Of a DNA stretch of 6,309 nt, positions 1 to 6,309 are shown piece by piece. The stretch spans positions 1-6,309 of the forward strand of contig DMMK01000570.1 in the NCBI GenBank assembly GCA_003453085.1, in the 5' to 3' direction. The position numbers were made by a program, and so were the translations under genes. Below the pieces are notes generated by a model. That model had not been told where the DNA came from and searched no databases. It saw only the letters and a program-made list of their open reading frames with translations. Each line of letters begins with the position of its first letter. Position 1 is the first letter of the stretch. Origin of the DNA: Verrucomicrobiales bacterium. GTDB taxonomy: Bacteria > Verrucomicrobiota > Verrucomicrobiia > Verrucomicrobiales > Verrucomicrobiaceae.

Positions 1-148
1 GATTTTGTGTGGGAGAGAAAACACTAGGACGAGCTGTCGGGGGCCAGCGCCAGTAGAGGCTCAGAAAAGCGATAGACCGGCTAGGTTCCTCAGTATCCTT
101 ACTTGCCGATGCGCGCTGATTGTGGTGTGGATCGCACTGCGCTGCCGT
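1..148. other. non-coding left edge upstream of the sialidase-like gene
   Basis: This stretch precedes the first convincing start codon. An open frame runs through it in phase with the following gene from base 5, but the 48 residues it would add are rich in Arg and Cys and would place a clear signal peptide in the middle of the protein, so I treat it as untranslated. I found no convincing -35/-10 pair, no Shine-Dalgarno sequence before the ATG at 149, and no RNA gene. It may hold the promoter of the three-gene cluster. Confidence 0.4.
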
Positions 149-1318
149 ATGTTCCGATTTGCCTGCCTTTTTCTTTTTTTGCCGTTGTTTTCTGCGGCCG
201 AAATCCTGCCGCCCGGCTGGGATGCCAGAGCGGCTGCTGACAAGGTGATGGCAGGGCTGGTGAATACGACGGAGCCGCAGGTAAAGGGGGCGCATGATGC
301 GGAGATGGCCATCGTGGGCGATCACGCCTACATTGTGGCAGAGGCCAATGATGTGCAGGGTGGAGAGAGTGCGGAGTGGCCCTTTGTCTATGTCACCCTC
401 GCCGTGGTGAATGTGAAGACGCTGCGGGTGGAGAAAAGCGTCTGTTTTGCCAGATCCGAGCAGAAATTCGACAATGTGACGCTGCCTGCCGGCGCCTGCT
501 TTGTCCCGCGCATCCTGCAAAAAGGTGCGAGGACGCTGCGCTGTTATTTCGCCAGCGAATCGCCCAAACAGCGGCAGGCTCAGACATGGTTTTTGGATTA
601 CGACCTGACCCAGGGCTGCTTCGAAAACACCCTGCACAAAGCGAAGATCAAGACCACAGCAGGCACCTTTGACATGCAGCCCCAATACTTTCACCAGGAT
701 GCTGCGGTGCAGGGCTTCACCAAACCAGCTGTGGATTTCGGTCTCTACCTTTTTGATTCATTCAAGGTTTTCGACGGCCAGACCTATGTGGCGCTGAACA
801 ACTATCCTGGAGGACAAAATGCGCTGGCACGTGTCAATGCGTCGCTGGATGTCTTCGAGGTTGTGGGACATTACAACGAACCCGGCAATCTCAAGCTGAC
901 GGAGTCTGCGGTGAACCGCCTGCCCGATGGAACCTGGATGGCCATCTGCCGCCAGGAAGGGGGCAACCGCAATTACACCTTCACCACCAGCCGTGATGGG
1001 CGCACGTGGTCGCCCAATGAGCACCGTGCCTTTGTGCCGAATGGCACGTCTTCCAAACCGACCTTCGACCGTCTCAAGGGCCTGTACTATCTAGGCTGGC
1101 AGGATGCAGCGCAGATCAACGGGGCGAGCCGATCCGTCTTCAATCTGGATGTCTCCAAAGATGGTGTGACCTGGGAGCGCAAATACCGTTTTGAAACGGA
1201 GAAGTCATTCCAGTATCCTGTTTTTCGTGAGAATGAAGGCCGCATCTATCTGTCCGTGACCCAGGGGGACAAGGATGCCAGCCGCAAGGAGCGCATCATG
1301 TTCGGCATCCTGGAATAA
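149..1318 (+). CDS. secreted sialidase-like (BNR/Asp-box) beta-propeller protein
   Basis: The protein is 389 aa and probably exported. Residues 1-17 form a signal peptide: Arg3, a Phe/Leu-rich core, and a likely cleavage after Ser-Ala-Ala before Glu18. This is why I choose the ATG at 149 over the in-frame ATG at 5. The body looks like a sialidase-fold propeller. Two degenerate Asp-box motifs are visible, SRDGRTW (281-287) and SKDGVTW (336-342), both one residue shorter than the classical S-x-D-x-G-x-T-W. Around them are short strands typical of this fold, such as LPDGTWMAICRQ (258-269) and GLYYLGWQ (311-318). I do not see a clear FRIP motif or the full arginine triad of GH33 sialidases, so true sialidase activity is doubtful; it may be another glycosidase or a glycan-binding protein. 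It lies 14 nt before eda, so co-transcription with eda-kdgK is likely and points to a role in supplying a sugar acid. The fold is fairly certain, the substrate unknown. Confidence 0.75.
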   Translation: MFRFACLFLFLPLFSAAEILPPGWDARAAADKVMAGLVNTTEPQVKGAHDAEMAIVGDHAYIVAEANDVQGGESAEWPFVYVTLAVVNVKTLRVEKSVCFARSEQKFDNVTLPAGACFVPRILQKGARTLRCYFASESPKQRQAQTWFLDYDLTQGCFENTLHKAKIKTTAGTFDMQPQYFHQDAAVQGFTKPAVDFGLYLFDSFKVFDGQTYVALNNYPGGQNALARVNASLDVFEVVGHYNEPGNLKLTESAVNRLPDGTWMAICRQEGGNRNYTFTTSRDGRTWSPNEHRAFVPNGTSSKPTFDRLKGLYYLGWQDAAQINGASRSVFNLDVSKDGVTWERKYRFETEKSFQYPVFRENEGRIYLSVTQGDKDASRKERIMFGILE

Positions 1319-1332
1319 CCCTTTTTACAACC

Positions 1333-2004
1333 ATGTCTTCTATTGCCTTTCCTGATTCTTTGCAGACCCACCTATATCAAACGGGCGTCATCGCCGTGCT
1401 CATGATTGATGACGTGGCCGATGCAGTTCCCACGGCACAGGCACTGCTCGCCGGAGGGGTGGACTGCATCGAACTGACCCTGCGCACGCCTGTGGCGATG
1501 GAGGTTTTGCGAGTCATCCGGGCTGAGGTGCCGGAGATGAACATCGGCGTGGGCACCATCCTGAACCTAGCCCAGGTGAACGAGGTGAAGGAGGCCGGGG
1601 CTGCGTTTGGCGTGGCACCTGGCATGAATCCTCGGGTGGTGGCGGAGGCCGTGCGCATCGGGCTGCCTTTTGCCCCTGGCATCTGCACGCCGACGGACAT
1701 CGAACTGGCCTTGGAGCAGGGCTGCAGGCTGCTGAAATTTTTCCCTTCCGAGCCTTGCGGAGGTCTGGACTACCTGCGCAGCATTGCAGCGCCCTTTGCC
1801 CACCTGGGAGTGAAATACATTCCGTTAGGCGGTGTGGGGGCTGACAATGCGGAGGAATATTTGAAGGAACCTTCGGTGCTCGCCCTGGGCGGGTCCTGGC
1901 TGGCCTCGAAGCCGCTCATTCGGACGCAAAACTGGGCCGCCATCACCACCAATGCACGCCGGGTCAAATCGGTGGTCAACTCATTGCGTGGAGGCCGGGC
2001 ATGA
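1333..2004 (+). CDS. eda: 2-dehydro-3-deoxyphosphogluconate (KDPG) aldolase
   Basis: A 223-aa class I aldolase of the KDPG/KHG family, normal in length (E. coli Eda is about 213 aa). It splits 2-keto-3-deoxy-6-phosphogluconate into pyruvate and glyceraldehyde-3-phosphate in the cytoplasm. The family signature is complete: IELTLRT (46-52) supplies the catalytic Glu47 and phosphate-binding Arg51, GVGTI (72-76) carries Thr75, and LLKFFPSE (133-140) holds the Schiff-base Lys135. APGICTPTDIE (114-124) and IPLGGVG (163-169) complete the TIM-barrel phosphate site. Some members also cleave 4-hydroxy-2-oxoglutarate, which cannot be excluded. The gene starts 14 nt after the sialidase-like gene without a visible Shine-Dalgarno sequence, suggesting translation coupled to or dependent on the upstream gene. 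Its stop overlaps the kdgK start, and the kinase makes its substrate, which strongly supports the assignment. Confidence 0.95.
   Translation: MSSIAFPDSLQTHLYQTGVIAVLMIDDVADAVPTAQALLAGGVDCIELTLRTPVAMEVLRVIRAEVPEMNIGVGTILNLAQVNEVKEAGAAFGVAPGMNPRVVAEAVRIGLPFAPGICTPTDIELALEQGCRLLKFFPSEPCGGLDYLRSIAAPFAHLGVKYIPLGGVGADNAEEYLKEPSVLALGGSWLASKPLIRTQNWAAITTNARRVKSVVNSLRGGRA
1990..1994 (+). promoter_or_regulatory. Shine-Dalgarno site of kdgK
   Basis: GGAGG lies inside the last codons of eda, six bases before the kdgK ATG at 2001. It is the only strong Shine-Dalgarno sequence at a start codon in this window and fixes the kdgK start at the ATGA overlap. Together with the overlap it suggests translational coupling of the two enzymes. 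Confidence 0.7.
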
Positions 2005-3062
2005 GCCGGATTGTCACGCTGGGCGAGATCATGGCGCGGCTGGCGGCTCCCGGGCACCTGCGTTTTCAGCAAACGATGCCAGGGGCGCTGGAGGTCACTT
2101 TTGCCGGGGCGGAGGCCAGCGTGGCGATGTCAATCGCCCACCTGGGCGGTGAGGCCACGTTTGTTACGGCCCTGCCTCAGCATGCGATCGCCGATGCCTG
2201 TGTGGCAAACCTGCGCTCAGTGGGGGTGGAGACGCGGCATATCCTGCGTATGCCCCAGGGAAGATTGGGCCTTTATTTTCTGGAGACTGGGGCCAATCAG
2301 CGTCCGGGGCAGGTGATTTATGACCGGGAAGGCTCGGCGATGGCTCTCACCCCTCCGGAAGCCTACGACTGGGAGACCATCTTTGCCGGGGCGGAGTGGG
2401 TTCTCATCTCGGGCATCACTCCCGCGATATCAAAAAACGCAGCTGAGGTGGCGAAGGCGGCCATGAGAGAGGCCTCGGGGCGCGGTGTCAAAATTGCCTG
2501 CGACATGAACTTCCGCAGCAAGCTGTGGCAGTGGGAGCCGGGGCTTTCTCCCCGCGATCTTGCTACCCGCACCATGCGGGAGCTGATTCCGTTGGTAGAT
2601 CTCTTTATTGGCGGACGTGAGGATGCCGTGCAGATGCTGGGCATGGAGGTGGGCGAGACAACACCGGAGGAACTGGCCAAACAGATCGTGGCCGCCTATC
2701 CACGTCTGCAATACGTGGCCATGACTCTGCGCGAAGGTGTCTCCGCCACGCATAATAACTGGGGAGGGATGCTTCATGAGGCCGCCTCCGGCCAGAGCCA
2801 TCGCGCGCCTTTGCAGGCGGGCCATTACCAGCCCTATGCCATTACTGACATTGTGGACAGGCTTGGCGGAGGCGATGCCTTTACGGCAGGTCTGCTCTTT
2901 GCCTTGACGACTCCAGAGCTCAGATCTCCCGCAAGGGCTGTCTCCTTTGCGGTCGCGGCTTCCTGTCTCGCGCATTCGATTCCCGGAGATTTTAATTACA
3001 GTACCCGAGAGGAAGTGGAGGCGCTCATGGCCGGAGATGCCTCAGGCCGTGTGAAGCGCTGA
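2001..3062 (+). CDS. kdgK: 2-keto-3-deoxygluconate kinase, PfkB (ribokinase) family
   Basis: A 353-aa sugar kinase predicted to phosphorylate 2-keto-3-deoxygluconate with ATP to KDPG, the substrate of the aldolase encoded just upstream. PfkB-family features appear in order: an N-terminal GE(I)MxRL start, AEASVAMSIAHLGG (37-50) as the first PfkB signature region, a CDMNFRSKLW stretch (167-176) typical of KDG kinases, and the second signature DRLGGGDAF (286-294), where Asp292 is the expected catalytic base and the glycines form the anion hole. This site reads GGGD rather than the commoner GAGD, a variant I recall in KDG kinases of this group. The C-terminal SIPGDFNYSTREEVE (326-340) also resembles KDG kinases. 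Length is slightly above the usual 310-345 aa. The start is set by a GGAGG six bases upstream and the ATGA overlap with eda. Other PfkB sugar kinases are the alternative, but the eda partnership makes KDG the likely substrate. Confidence 0.9.
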   Translation: MSRIVTLGEIMARLAAPGHLRFQQTMPGALEVTFAGAEASVAMSIAHLGGEATFVTALPQHAIADACVANLRSVGVETRHILRMPQGRLGLYFLETGANQRPGQVIYDREGSAMALTPPEAYDWETIFAGAEWVLISGITPAISKNAAEVAKAAMREASGRGVKIACDMNFRSKLWQWEPGLSPRDLATRTMRELIPLVDLFIGGREDAVQMLGMEVGETTPEELAKQIVAAYPRLQYVAMTLREGVSATHNNWGGMLHEAASGQSHRAPLQAGHYQPYAITDIVDRLGGGDAFTAGLLFALTTPELRSPARAVSFAVAASCLAHSIPGDFNYSTREEVEALMAGDASGRVKR

Positions 3063-3111
3063 ACTGTGCGTATTGTTTGTTAGGCTGATGGCCAACGCAG
3101 CTTGTCAGAAT

Positions 3112-3144
3112 AGGTGAACCCGCCTTGTGAAAGTGGGTTCACCT
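3112..3144. terminator. inverted repeat between convergent genes, probable two-way terminator
   Basis: AGGTGAACCC (3112-3121) and GGGTTCACCT (3135-3144) are perfect 10-bp complements around a 13-nt loop; a G-U and a C-G pair may extend the stem inward. It sits 49 nt after the kdgK stop and 10 nt after the stop of the convergent phosphatase gene, the place expected for a shared terminator. Neither flank has a proper run of T, so it may rely on Rho or act mainly to protect the mRNA 3' ends. Confidence 0.55.
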
Positions 3145-3154
3145 CCTTGCCTGC

Positions 3155-4807
3155 TCACTTCAGGATCTTCACCATCGGCTTGCCTGTGCAGCTCGGTGGC
3201 TCCTGGATGCCGAGGGCTGCGGAAAGGGTGGGGGCGATATCTGTGATGTGAAACTCATCGGCATAACGACCTGTTTTGAAGGCGCTGCCATAGAAGAGCA
3301 CCGGAATGTGGGTGTCGTAAGAGAAGGGGCTGCCGTGCGTGGTGCCCGTGCCTGGTTTCCCGCTGCCGGGGATGGCGAAGGGCTTTTGCACAAAGACGAT
3401 GTCGCCGCTGCGTTCGCCGTTGAAGCCGTTCATCACCCGTTGCCCAATGACGCCCGGGGCCCGCCCATCCAGAAGCTGCTCCCGGCCATAGACGGCGTGG
3501 AAGACGCCTGTCGAGAGGGCCCATTCGCGCACAAATGCGGTGACGGTTTCGGGGGCGAGCTGCTTTTCCACCAGCACGGGGTGGTTGTAGTAAAGGTTGC
3601 CGTCGGTCAGGCGCGGTTTGAAGCCGAGCTTGGCCCCCAGGAAATAACGGCCTGGGCCGAAGCGCTCAACCAGCTTGTTTTGCAGCTCGTTCATCAGGTC
3701 TGAAACCGCAGGCCTTGCGCCGTCCAGGCCTTGAGATTGAGCATACTCAGGGGCGGGGCAAACACCGTGATCGGCAGTGAGAACGATGGCGATGTTGGCC
3801 AGGCCCACCTTCTTGTCAAGGTAAGCAAAGAAGTCTGCAAACTGGCGGTCCAGACGCAGTGTGATGTCCTGGGCCTCGTGAGAATAAGGGCCAAATTTGT
3901 GACCGCAGTAATCATTGGAGGAGAAGGAGACGCAAAGCAGGTCAGGCTTGCTGCCTTGGCCGAGTTTTTCACCTTCGATTGCGGCCTTGGCGAACTCGGC
4001 CAGCAACTGGTTGCCAAAAGGGGTGGAGAGGATGGACTCATAGCCATCCTTTTCTTCCTTGATGACCTTGTGAGGAAAAGTGCTGGTGCTTTCGCCTGCC
4101 AATTTGGACTCACCTGCGCCATCGTCGGGCGTTGGGTATTCTTTTTCATCTAGCAGCCGCTCCCAGGTCTGGCCGATCATGGCCTCTGCCTGCTTGCTTT
4201 CATTGAATGTTTTGACCCAAGCGGGCAGCTCCGGCGTGTAGTAGCTGCTGGTGATGAAATTGCCCGTGGCCGACTCAAACCAGTAGGCACCGGCTGGTTT
4301 TTTCCCGCCTGGGAGGATGGCTCCGCGGTCCTTCACGGAAATCGCCACCACCTTGGATCCCCAATGCAGGCGCATCTGGTCTGCCACGGTCGCTCCAATG
4401 AAGTTGCGAGGGGACATCTTGCCTGCCTTAGCATCTGGGGCGGTGCCGACTCCCGTCACATCGGGATCACTGACGCAGTACATCGGTTGGCCCGTCCGTT
4501 TGTCGAACCACTCATTGCCAATGATTCCATGCGCCATCGGTGCGCTGCCGCTGAAGTAGCTCGCATGCCCCGGAGCGGTGATGGTGGGGGAGTAGTCATA
4601 CTGTGCGAAGGTCATGAAGGCCCCCTCGTCCGTCAGCAGGCGAAAGCCGCCTTCGGTGAACTGATGATGAAATCGCTCCAGGTAGTCATAACGCAACTGG
4701 TCCACCACGATGGCCACCACCAGCTTTGGGGCCTTGGGCGGAGCTGCGTGGGTGCCGCTGAGGCACAAGGAAAAGAACAGGGCAGAGGCGAGAAACTTGA
4801 ACTTCAT
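3155..4807 (-). CDS. pafA: PafA-type periplasmic alkaline phosphatase (phosphate monoesterase)
   Basis: A 550-aa zinc-dependent phosphatase of the alkaline phosphatase superfamily, close in length to Elizabethkingia PafA (about 546 aa). It should release phosphate from organic monoesters in the periplasm. Residues 1-21 are a signal peptide ending Thr-His-Ala-Ala, which decides the ATG at 4807. The metal ligands and active site line up well with PafA: Asp36 (VVDQLRYDY), nucleophile Thr77 in TAPGH, Asn98 in GNEW, Asp299 and His303 (NDYCGH), Asp346-His347 (TADHG) and His491 (THGSP). Lys159 and Arg161 in VKDRG match the Lys/Arg pair that marks monoesterases, against nucleotide pyrophosphatase/phosphodiesterase relatives. 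Longer in-frame starts reach back to 4999, but they would bury the signal peptide and overlap arsC. No Shine-Dalgarno sequence stands directly before the ATG; a C-rich leader and a hairpin do. It follows arsC on the same strand after 115 nt and converges on kdgK. Family certain; exact substrate range inferred. Confidence 0.92.
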   Translation of the reverse strand: MKFKFLASALFFSLCLSGTHAAPPKAPKLVVAIVVDQLRYDYLERFHHQFTEGGFRLLTDEGAFMTFAQYDYSPTITAPGHASYFSGSAPMAHGIIGNEWFDKRTGQPMYCVSDPDVTGVGTAPDAKAGKMSPRNFIGATVADQMRLHWGSKVVAISVKDRGAILPGGKKPAGAYWFESATGNFITSSYYTPELPAWVKTFNESKQAEAMIGQTWERLLDEKEYPTPDDGAGESKLAGESTSTFPHKVIKEEKDGYESILSTPFGNQLLAEFAKAAIEGEKLGQGSKPDLLCVSFSSNDYCGHKFGPYSHEAQDITLRLDRQFADFFAYLDKKVGLANIAIVLTADHGVCPAPEYAQSQGLDGARPAVSDLMNELQNKLVERFGPGRYFLGAKLGFKPRLTDGNLYYNHPVLVEKQLAPETVTAFVREWALSTGVFHAVYGREQLLDGRAPGVIGQRVMNGFNGERSGDIVFVQKPFAIPGSGKPGTGTTHGSPFSYDTHIPVLFYGSAFKTGRYADEFHITDIAPTLSAALGIQEPPSCTGKPMVKILK

Positions 4808-4825
4808 CAGGTTGGGGGTGGGTGG

Positions 4826-4850
4826 GGTGGAGTAAACGCTCCCCTCCACC
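4826..4850 (-). promoter_or_regulatory. leader hairpin before pafA
   Basis: In the minus-strand transcript GGTGGAG (4850-4844) can pair with CTCCACC (4832-4826) across an 11-nt loop. The stem ends 18 nt before the pafA ATG, and the spacer is almost all C and A. The only Shine-Dalgarno-like purine tract in this leader, GGAGGGGAG, lies in the 5' arm and loop, so the fold could hide it or may be incidental. The stem is perfect but short. A regulatory role is inference. Confidence 0.3.
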
Positions 4851-4922
4851 GAGTATTGCATCGCATGAGGCTTCATGGGATGCTTCTTGCGCGACGATTT
4901 CTTTGCAACTGCATCTGTACCA

Positions 4923-5381
4923 TTACGGAATGGGACGGCTGACACCGGCTTCATCAAGACGCCCCTGGGCGTAGGCCTCGAAGACCCTTCGGATTTCATC
5001 TCGTACCCGGCGAAAAACGGTCAACTGCTCCTCTTCGGATCCTGTTGCATGGGCTGGGTCGTCAAATCCCCAATGGTGGCGGTTGACCTGGCCTGGGAAC
5101 ATGGGGCAGGCCTGATCCGCGTTTCCGCAGACCGTGATCACGGTTTCCACATTCTGATTCAAAAACTCATTCAGGTGCTTGGAGGTGTGATTGGAAATGT
5201 CGAGGCCGATTTCGGCCATCACCTTGATGGCCAGCGGGTGGACGTAGCCTGCGGGCTTGGATCCGGCACTGGCCACAATGTAGTCATCATTGAGCGCTGC
5301 CCGGAGGATGCCTTCGGCCAAGTGGGAGCGGCAGGAGTTTCCGGTGCAAAGAATGAGTAGGGTGGGTTTGTTCATGGGCAT
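4923..5381 (-). CDS. arsC: arsenate reductase, thioredoxin-coupled low-molecular-weight phosphatase type
   Basis: A 152-aa cytoplasmic enzyme that reduces arsenate to arsenite so that it can be exported. The CX5R phosphate-binding loop CTGNSCR (12-18) near the N terminus is typical of low-molecular-weight tyrosine phosphatases and pI258-type ArsC. Cys12 is the nucleophile, and Cys85 and Cys92, in [10 protein letters not shown], form the further relay pair with the same seven-residue spacing as Cys82/Cys89 of Staphylococcus ArsC. All three cysteines are present, so this is a reductase and not just a phosphatase; recycling by thioredoxin is expected. An alternative ATG two codons in (5375) would place the nucleophile at Cys10, exactly as in the Staphylococcus enzyme, so the start is open between the two; neither has a clear Shine-Dalgarno sequence. 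It lies 41 nt after acr3 on the same strand, and the two form an ars operon. Confidence 0.94.
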   Translation of the reverse strand: MPMNKPTLLILCTGNSCRSHLAEGILRAALNDDYIVASAGSKPAGYVHPLAIKVMAEIGLDISNHTSKHLNEFLNQNVETVITVCGNADQACPMFPGQVNRHHWGFDDPAHATGSEEEQLTVFRRVRDEIRRVFEAYAQGRLDEAGVSRPIP

Positions 5382-5422
5382 GTCGTCGAAAGCATCTGAA
5401 GATGTCGTGTGTTTTCAGAATC

Positions 5423-6309
5423 CTAACGGGCTGAAGGGGCAAATTTTGGACGGAGCTTGAGTGCCACGTGAACCAATGCAATCAGCACGGGGACCTCGAT
5501 CAGCGGGCCGACCACCGTGGCAAAAGCGACGGGTGAATGGATGCCAAAAACAGCGATGGCCACGGCGATGGCCAGTTCGAAATTATTGCCCGATGAGGTG
5601 AAGGCGAGCGAGGTGCTGCGCGGGTAGTCGGCCCCGAGTTTTTTTGCCATGTAGAAACTGACAAAAAACATCACCACGAAGTAGATCGTGAGGGGGAGGG
5701 CGATTCTCAGGACATCAACCGGCAGGTCAACAATGGCTTTGCCCTTAAAGGTAAACATCACGGCGATCGTGAAGAGCAGGGCCGTCAGCGTGATCGGCGA
5801 GATGCGCGGGATGAACTTTTTTTCGTACCATTCCTCCCCTTTGAGAGGCACCAGAAGAACTCGGCTGAGCACCCCCGCCGCGAAGGGGATGCCAAGATAG
5901 ATCATGACACTCCAGAAGATATCCATCAGCGCGATCTCCACGACCCGGCCTTCAAGGCCGAAGAAAGGTGGGAGAACAGTGATGAACAGCCAGGCAAAAG
6001 CGCTGTAAAAGAGAATCTGGGCAATGCTGTTCAAGGCCACCAGGCCCGCCGCATATTCGCGGCTGCCGTGGGCCAGCTCATTCCAGACCAGTACCATGGC
6101 GATGCAACGGGCAATCCCGACCAGAATGAGTCCCACCATGTAGTCTGGATGATCGCGCAGAAAGGTGATGGCGAGCAGGAACATCAGCAGGGGGCCGACA
6201 ATCCAATTTTGCAGCAGGGAAAGTCCGAGGATGCGTTTGTTGGCAAAGACCTTGGGCAACTGGGCATACTTCACTTTCGCCAACGGCGGATACATCATGA
6301 GGATGAGGC
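5423..6309 (-). CDS. acr3: Acr3-family arsenite efflux transporter (5' end outside the window)
   Basis: The C-terminal part of an inner-membrane arsenite exporter of the Acr3 (BASS-related) family, normally about 350 aa with ten membrane helices. The frame stays open to the window edge. The two ATGs at 6298 and 6295 fall inside the conserved [14 protein letters not shown] segment, so they are internal and roughly 50-60 N-terminal residues (first helix and part of the second) are missing. Counting from 6298, Cys65 in the [11 protein letters not shown] segment is the conserved cysteine of helix 4 needed for arsenite transport, SGNNFELA (236-243) is the conserved motif of a late helix, and Glu268 in IEVP matches the second essential residue. 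Eight or so hydrophobic segments can be seen. The gene ends with TAG and is followed by arsC after 41 nt, fitting an acr3-arsC operon; an arsR regulator may lie upstream beyond the edge. This is Acr3, not the unrelated ArsB. Confidence 0.94.
   Translation of the reverse strand, partial: LILMMYPPLAKVKYAQLPKVFANKRILGLSLLQNWIVGPLLMFLLAITFLRDHPDYMVGLILVGIARCIAMVLVWNELAHGSREYAAGLVALNSIAQILFYSAFAWLFITVLPPFFGLEGRVVEIALMDIFWSVMIYLGIPFAAGVLSRVLLVPLKGEEWYEKKFIPRISPITLTALLFTIAVMFTFKGKAIVDLPVDVLRIALPLTIYFVVMFFVSFYMAKKLGADYPRSTSLAFTSSGNNFELAIAVAIAVFGIHSPVAFATVVGPLIEVPVLIALVHVALKLRPKFAPSAR

Noticed and set aside
103..131. TTGCCG at 103 as a -35 box for the first gene
   Set aside because: No acceptable -10 hexamer is found at the proper spacing (the 17-bp position reads TGTGGA).
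5..148. 48-residue N-terminal extension of the sialidase-like protein from an ATG at base 5
   Set aside because: It would place a well-formed signal peptide inside the protein, and its Arg/Cys-rich composition does not resemble the rest of the protein.
2430..2975. minus-strand open frame of 181 codons opposite kdgK
   Set aside because: It is antisense to a well-supported kinase and its residues show no domain or membrane pattern.
4920..4933. CCATT/AATGG inverted repeat with a 4-nt loop across the arsC stop codon as a terminator
   Set aside because: The stem has only 5 bp, is AT-containing, overlaps the stop codon and has no T-tract, so it is too weak to call.
4364..4942. plus-strand open frame of 192 codons opposite the phosphatase
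   Set aside because: It lies antisense to a gene with full catalytic motifs and has no recognisable domain; it is a high-GC shadow.
4808..4999. 64-residue N-terminal extension of the phosphatase
   Set aside because: It overlaps the end of arsC by 77 bases, has low-complexity Pro/Thr and Lys/Arg stretches, and precedes a clear signal peptide starting at 4807.
5393..5404. CATCT/AGATG short palindrome between acr3 and arsC as an operator
   Set aside because: Only 5 bp per arm with a 2-nt centre, located inside an operon; it does not resemble an ArsR site that I can recognise.

Overview
The window reads as an ordinary chromosomal segment from a moderately GC-rich bacterium. The mix of a sialidase-like secreted protein, PfkB-type KDG kinase, PafA-type phosphatase, and thioredoxin-type ArsC with an Acr3 pump, together with starts that mostly lack Shine-Dalgarno sequences, suggests a heterotroph of the Verrucomicrobia/Planctomycetes kind, with Prosthecobacter-like Verrucomicrobia as my best guess. 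That placement is inference from gene style; there is no marker gene in the window. Six protein-coding genes fill nearly all of it. I see no RNA gene, insertion sequence, CRISPR array or phage element.

Layout. Bases 1-148 hold no recognisable gene. From 149 to 3062 three plus-strand genes form a tight cluster: a secreted sialidase-fold (BNR/Asp-box) protein, then 14 nt later a KDPG aldolase (eda), which overlaps a 2-keto-3-deoxygluconate kinase (kdgK) by ATGA. The 92-bp gap after kdgK (3063-3154) carries a perfect 10-bp inverted repeat that probably ends transcription from both sides. The rest is minus strand: the 3' part of an acr3 arsenite efflux gene running off the right edge, then arsC (arsenate reductase), then a PafA-type alkaline phosphatase whose 3' end faces kdgK.

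How the genes work together. KdgK and Eda are consecutive steps: KDG is phosphorylated to KDPG, which is split into pyruvate and glyceraldehyde-3-phosphate. This is the common lower route for uronates and other 3-deoxy sugar acids. The secreted propeller protein in front of them may bind or cleave the polysaccharide or glycan that feeds the route, but its substrate cannot be read from the sequence. On the other strand ArsC reduces arsenate to arsenite and Acr3 exports it; an ArsR-type regulator may lie beyond the right edge. The phosphatase follows the ars genes in the same direction after 115 nt and would release phosphate from organic esters in the periplasm, so phosphate supply and arsenate defence are physically adjacent here. 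Nothing in the window looks like a wholly new system; the observations of most interest are the sialidase-like/KDG pairing, the ars-pafA adjacency and a hairpin in the pafA leader.
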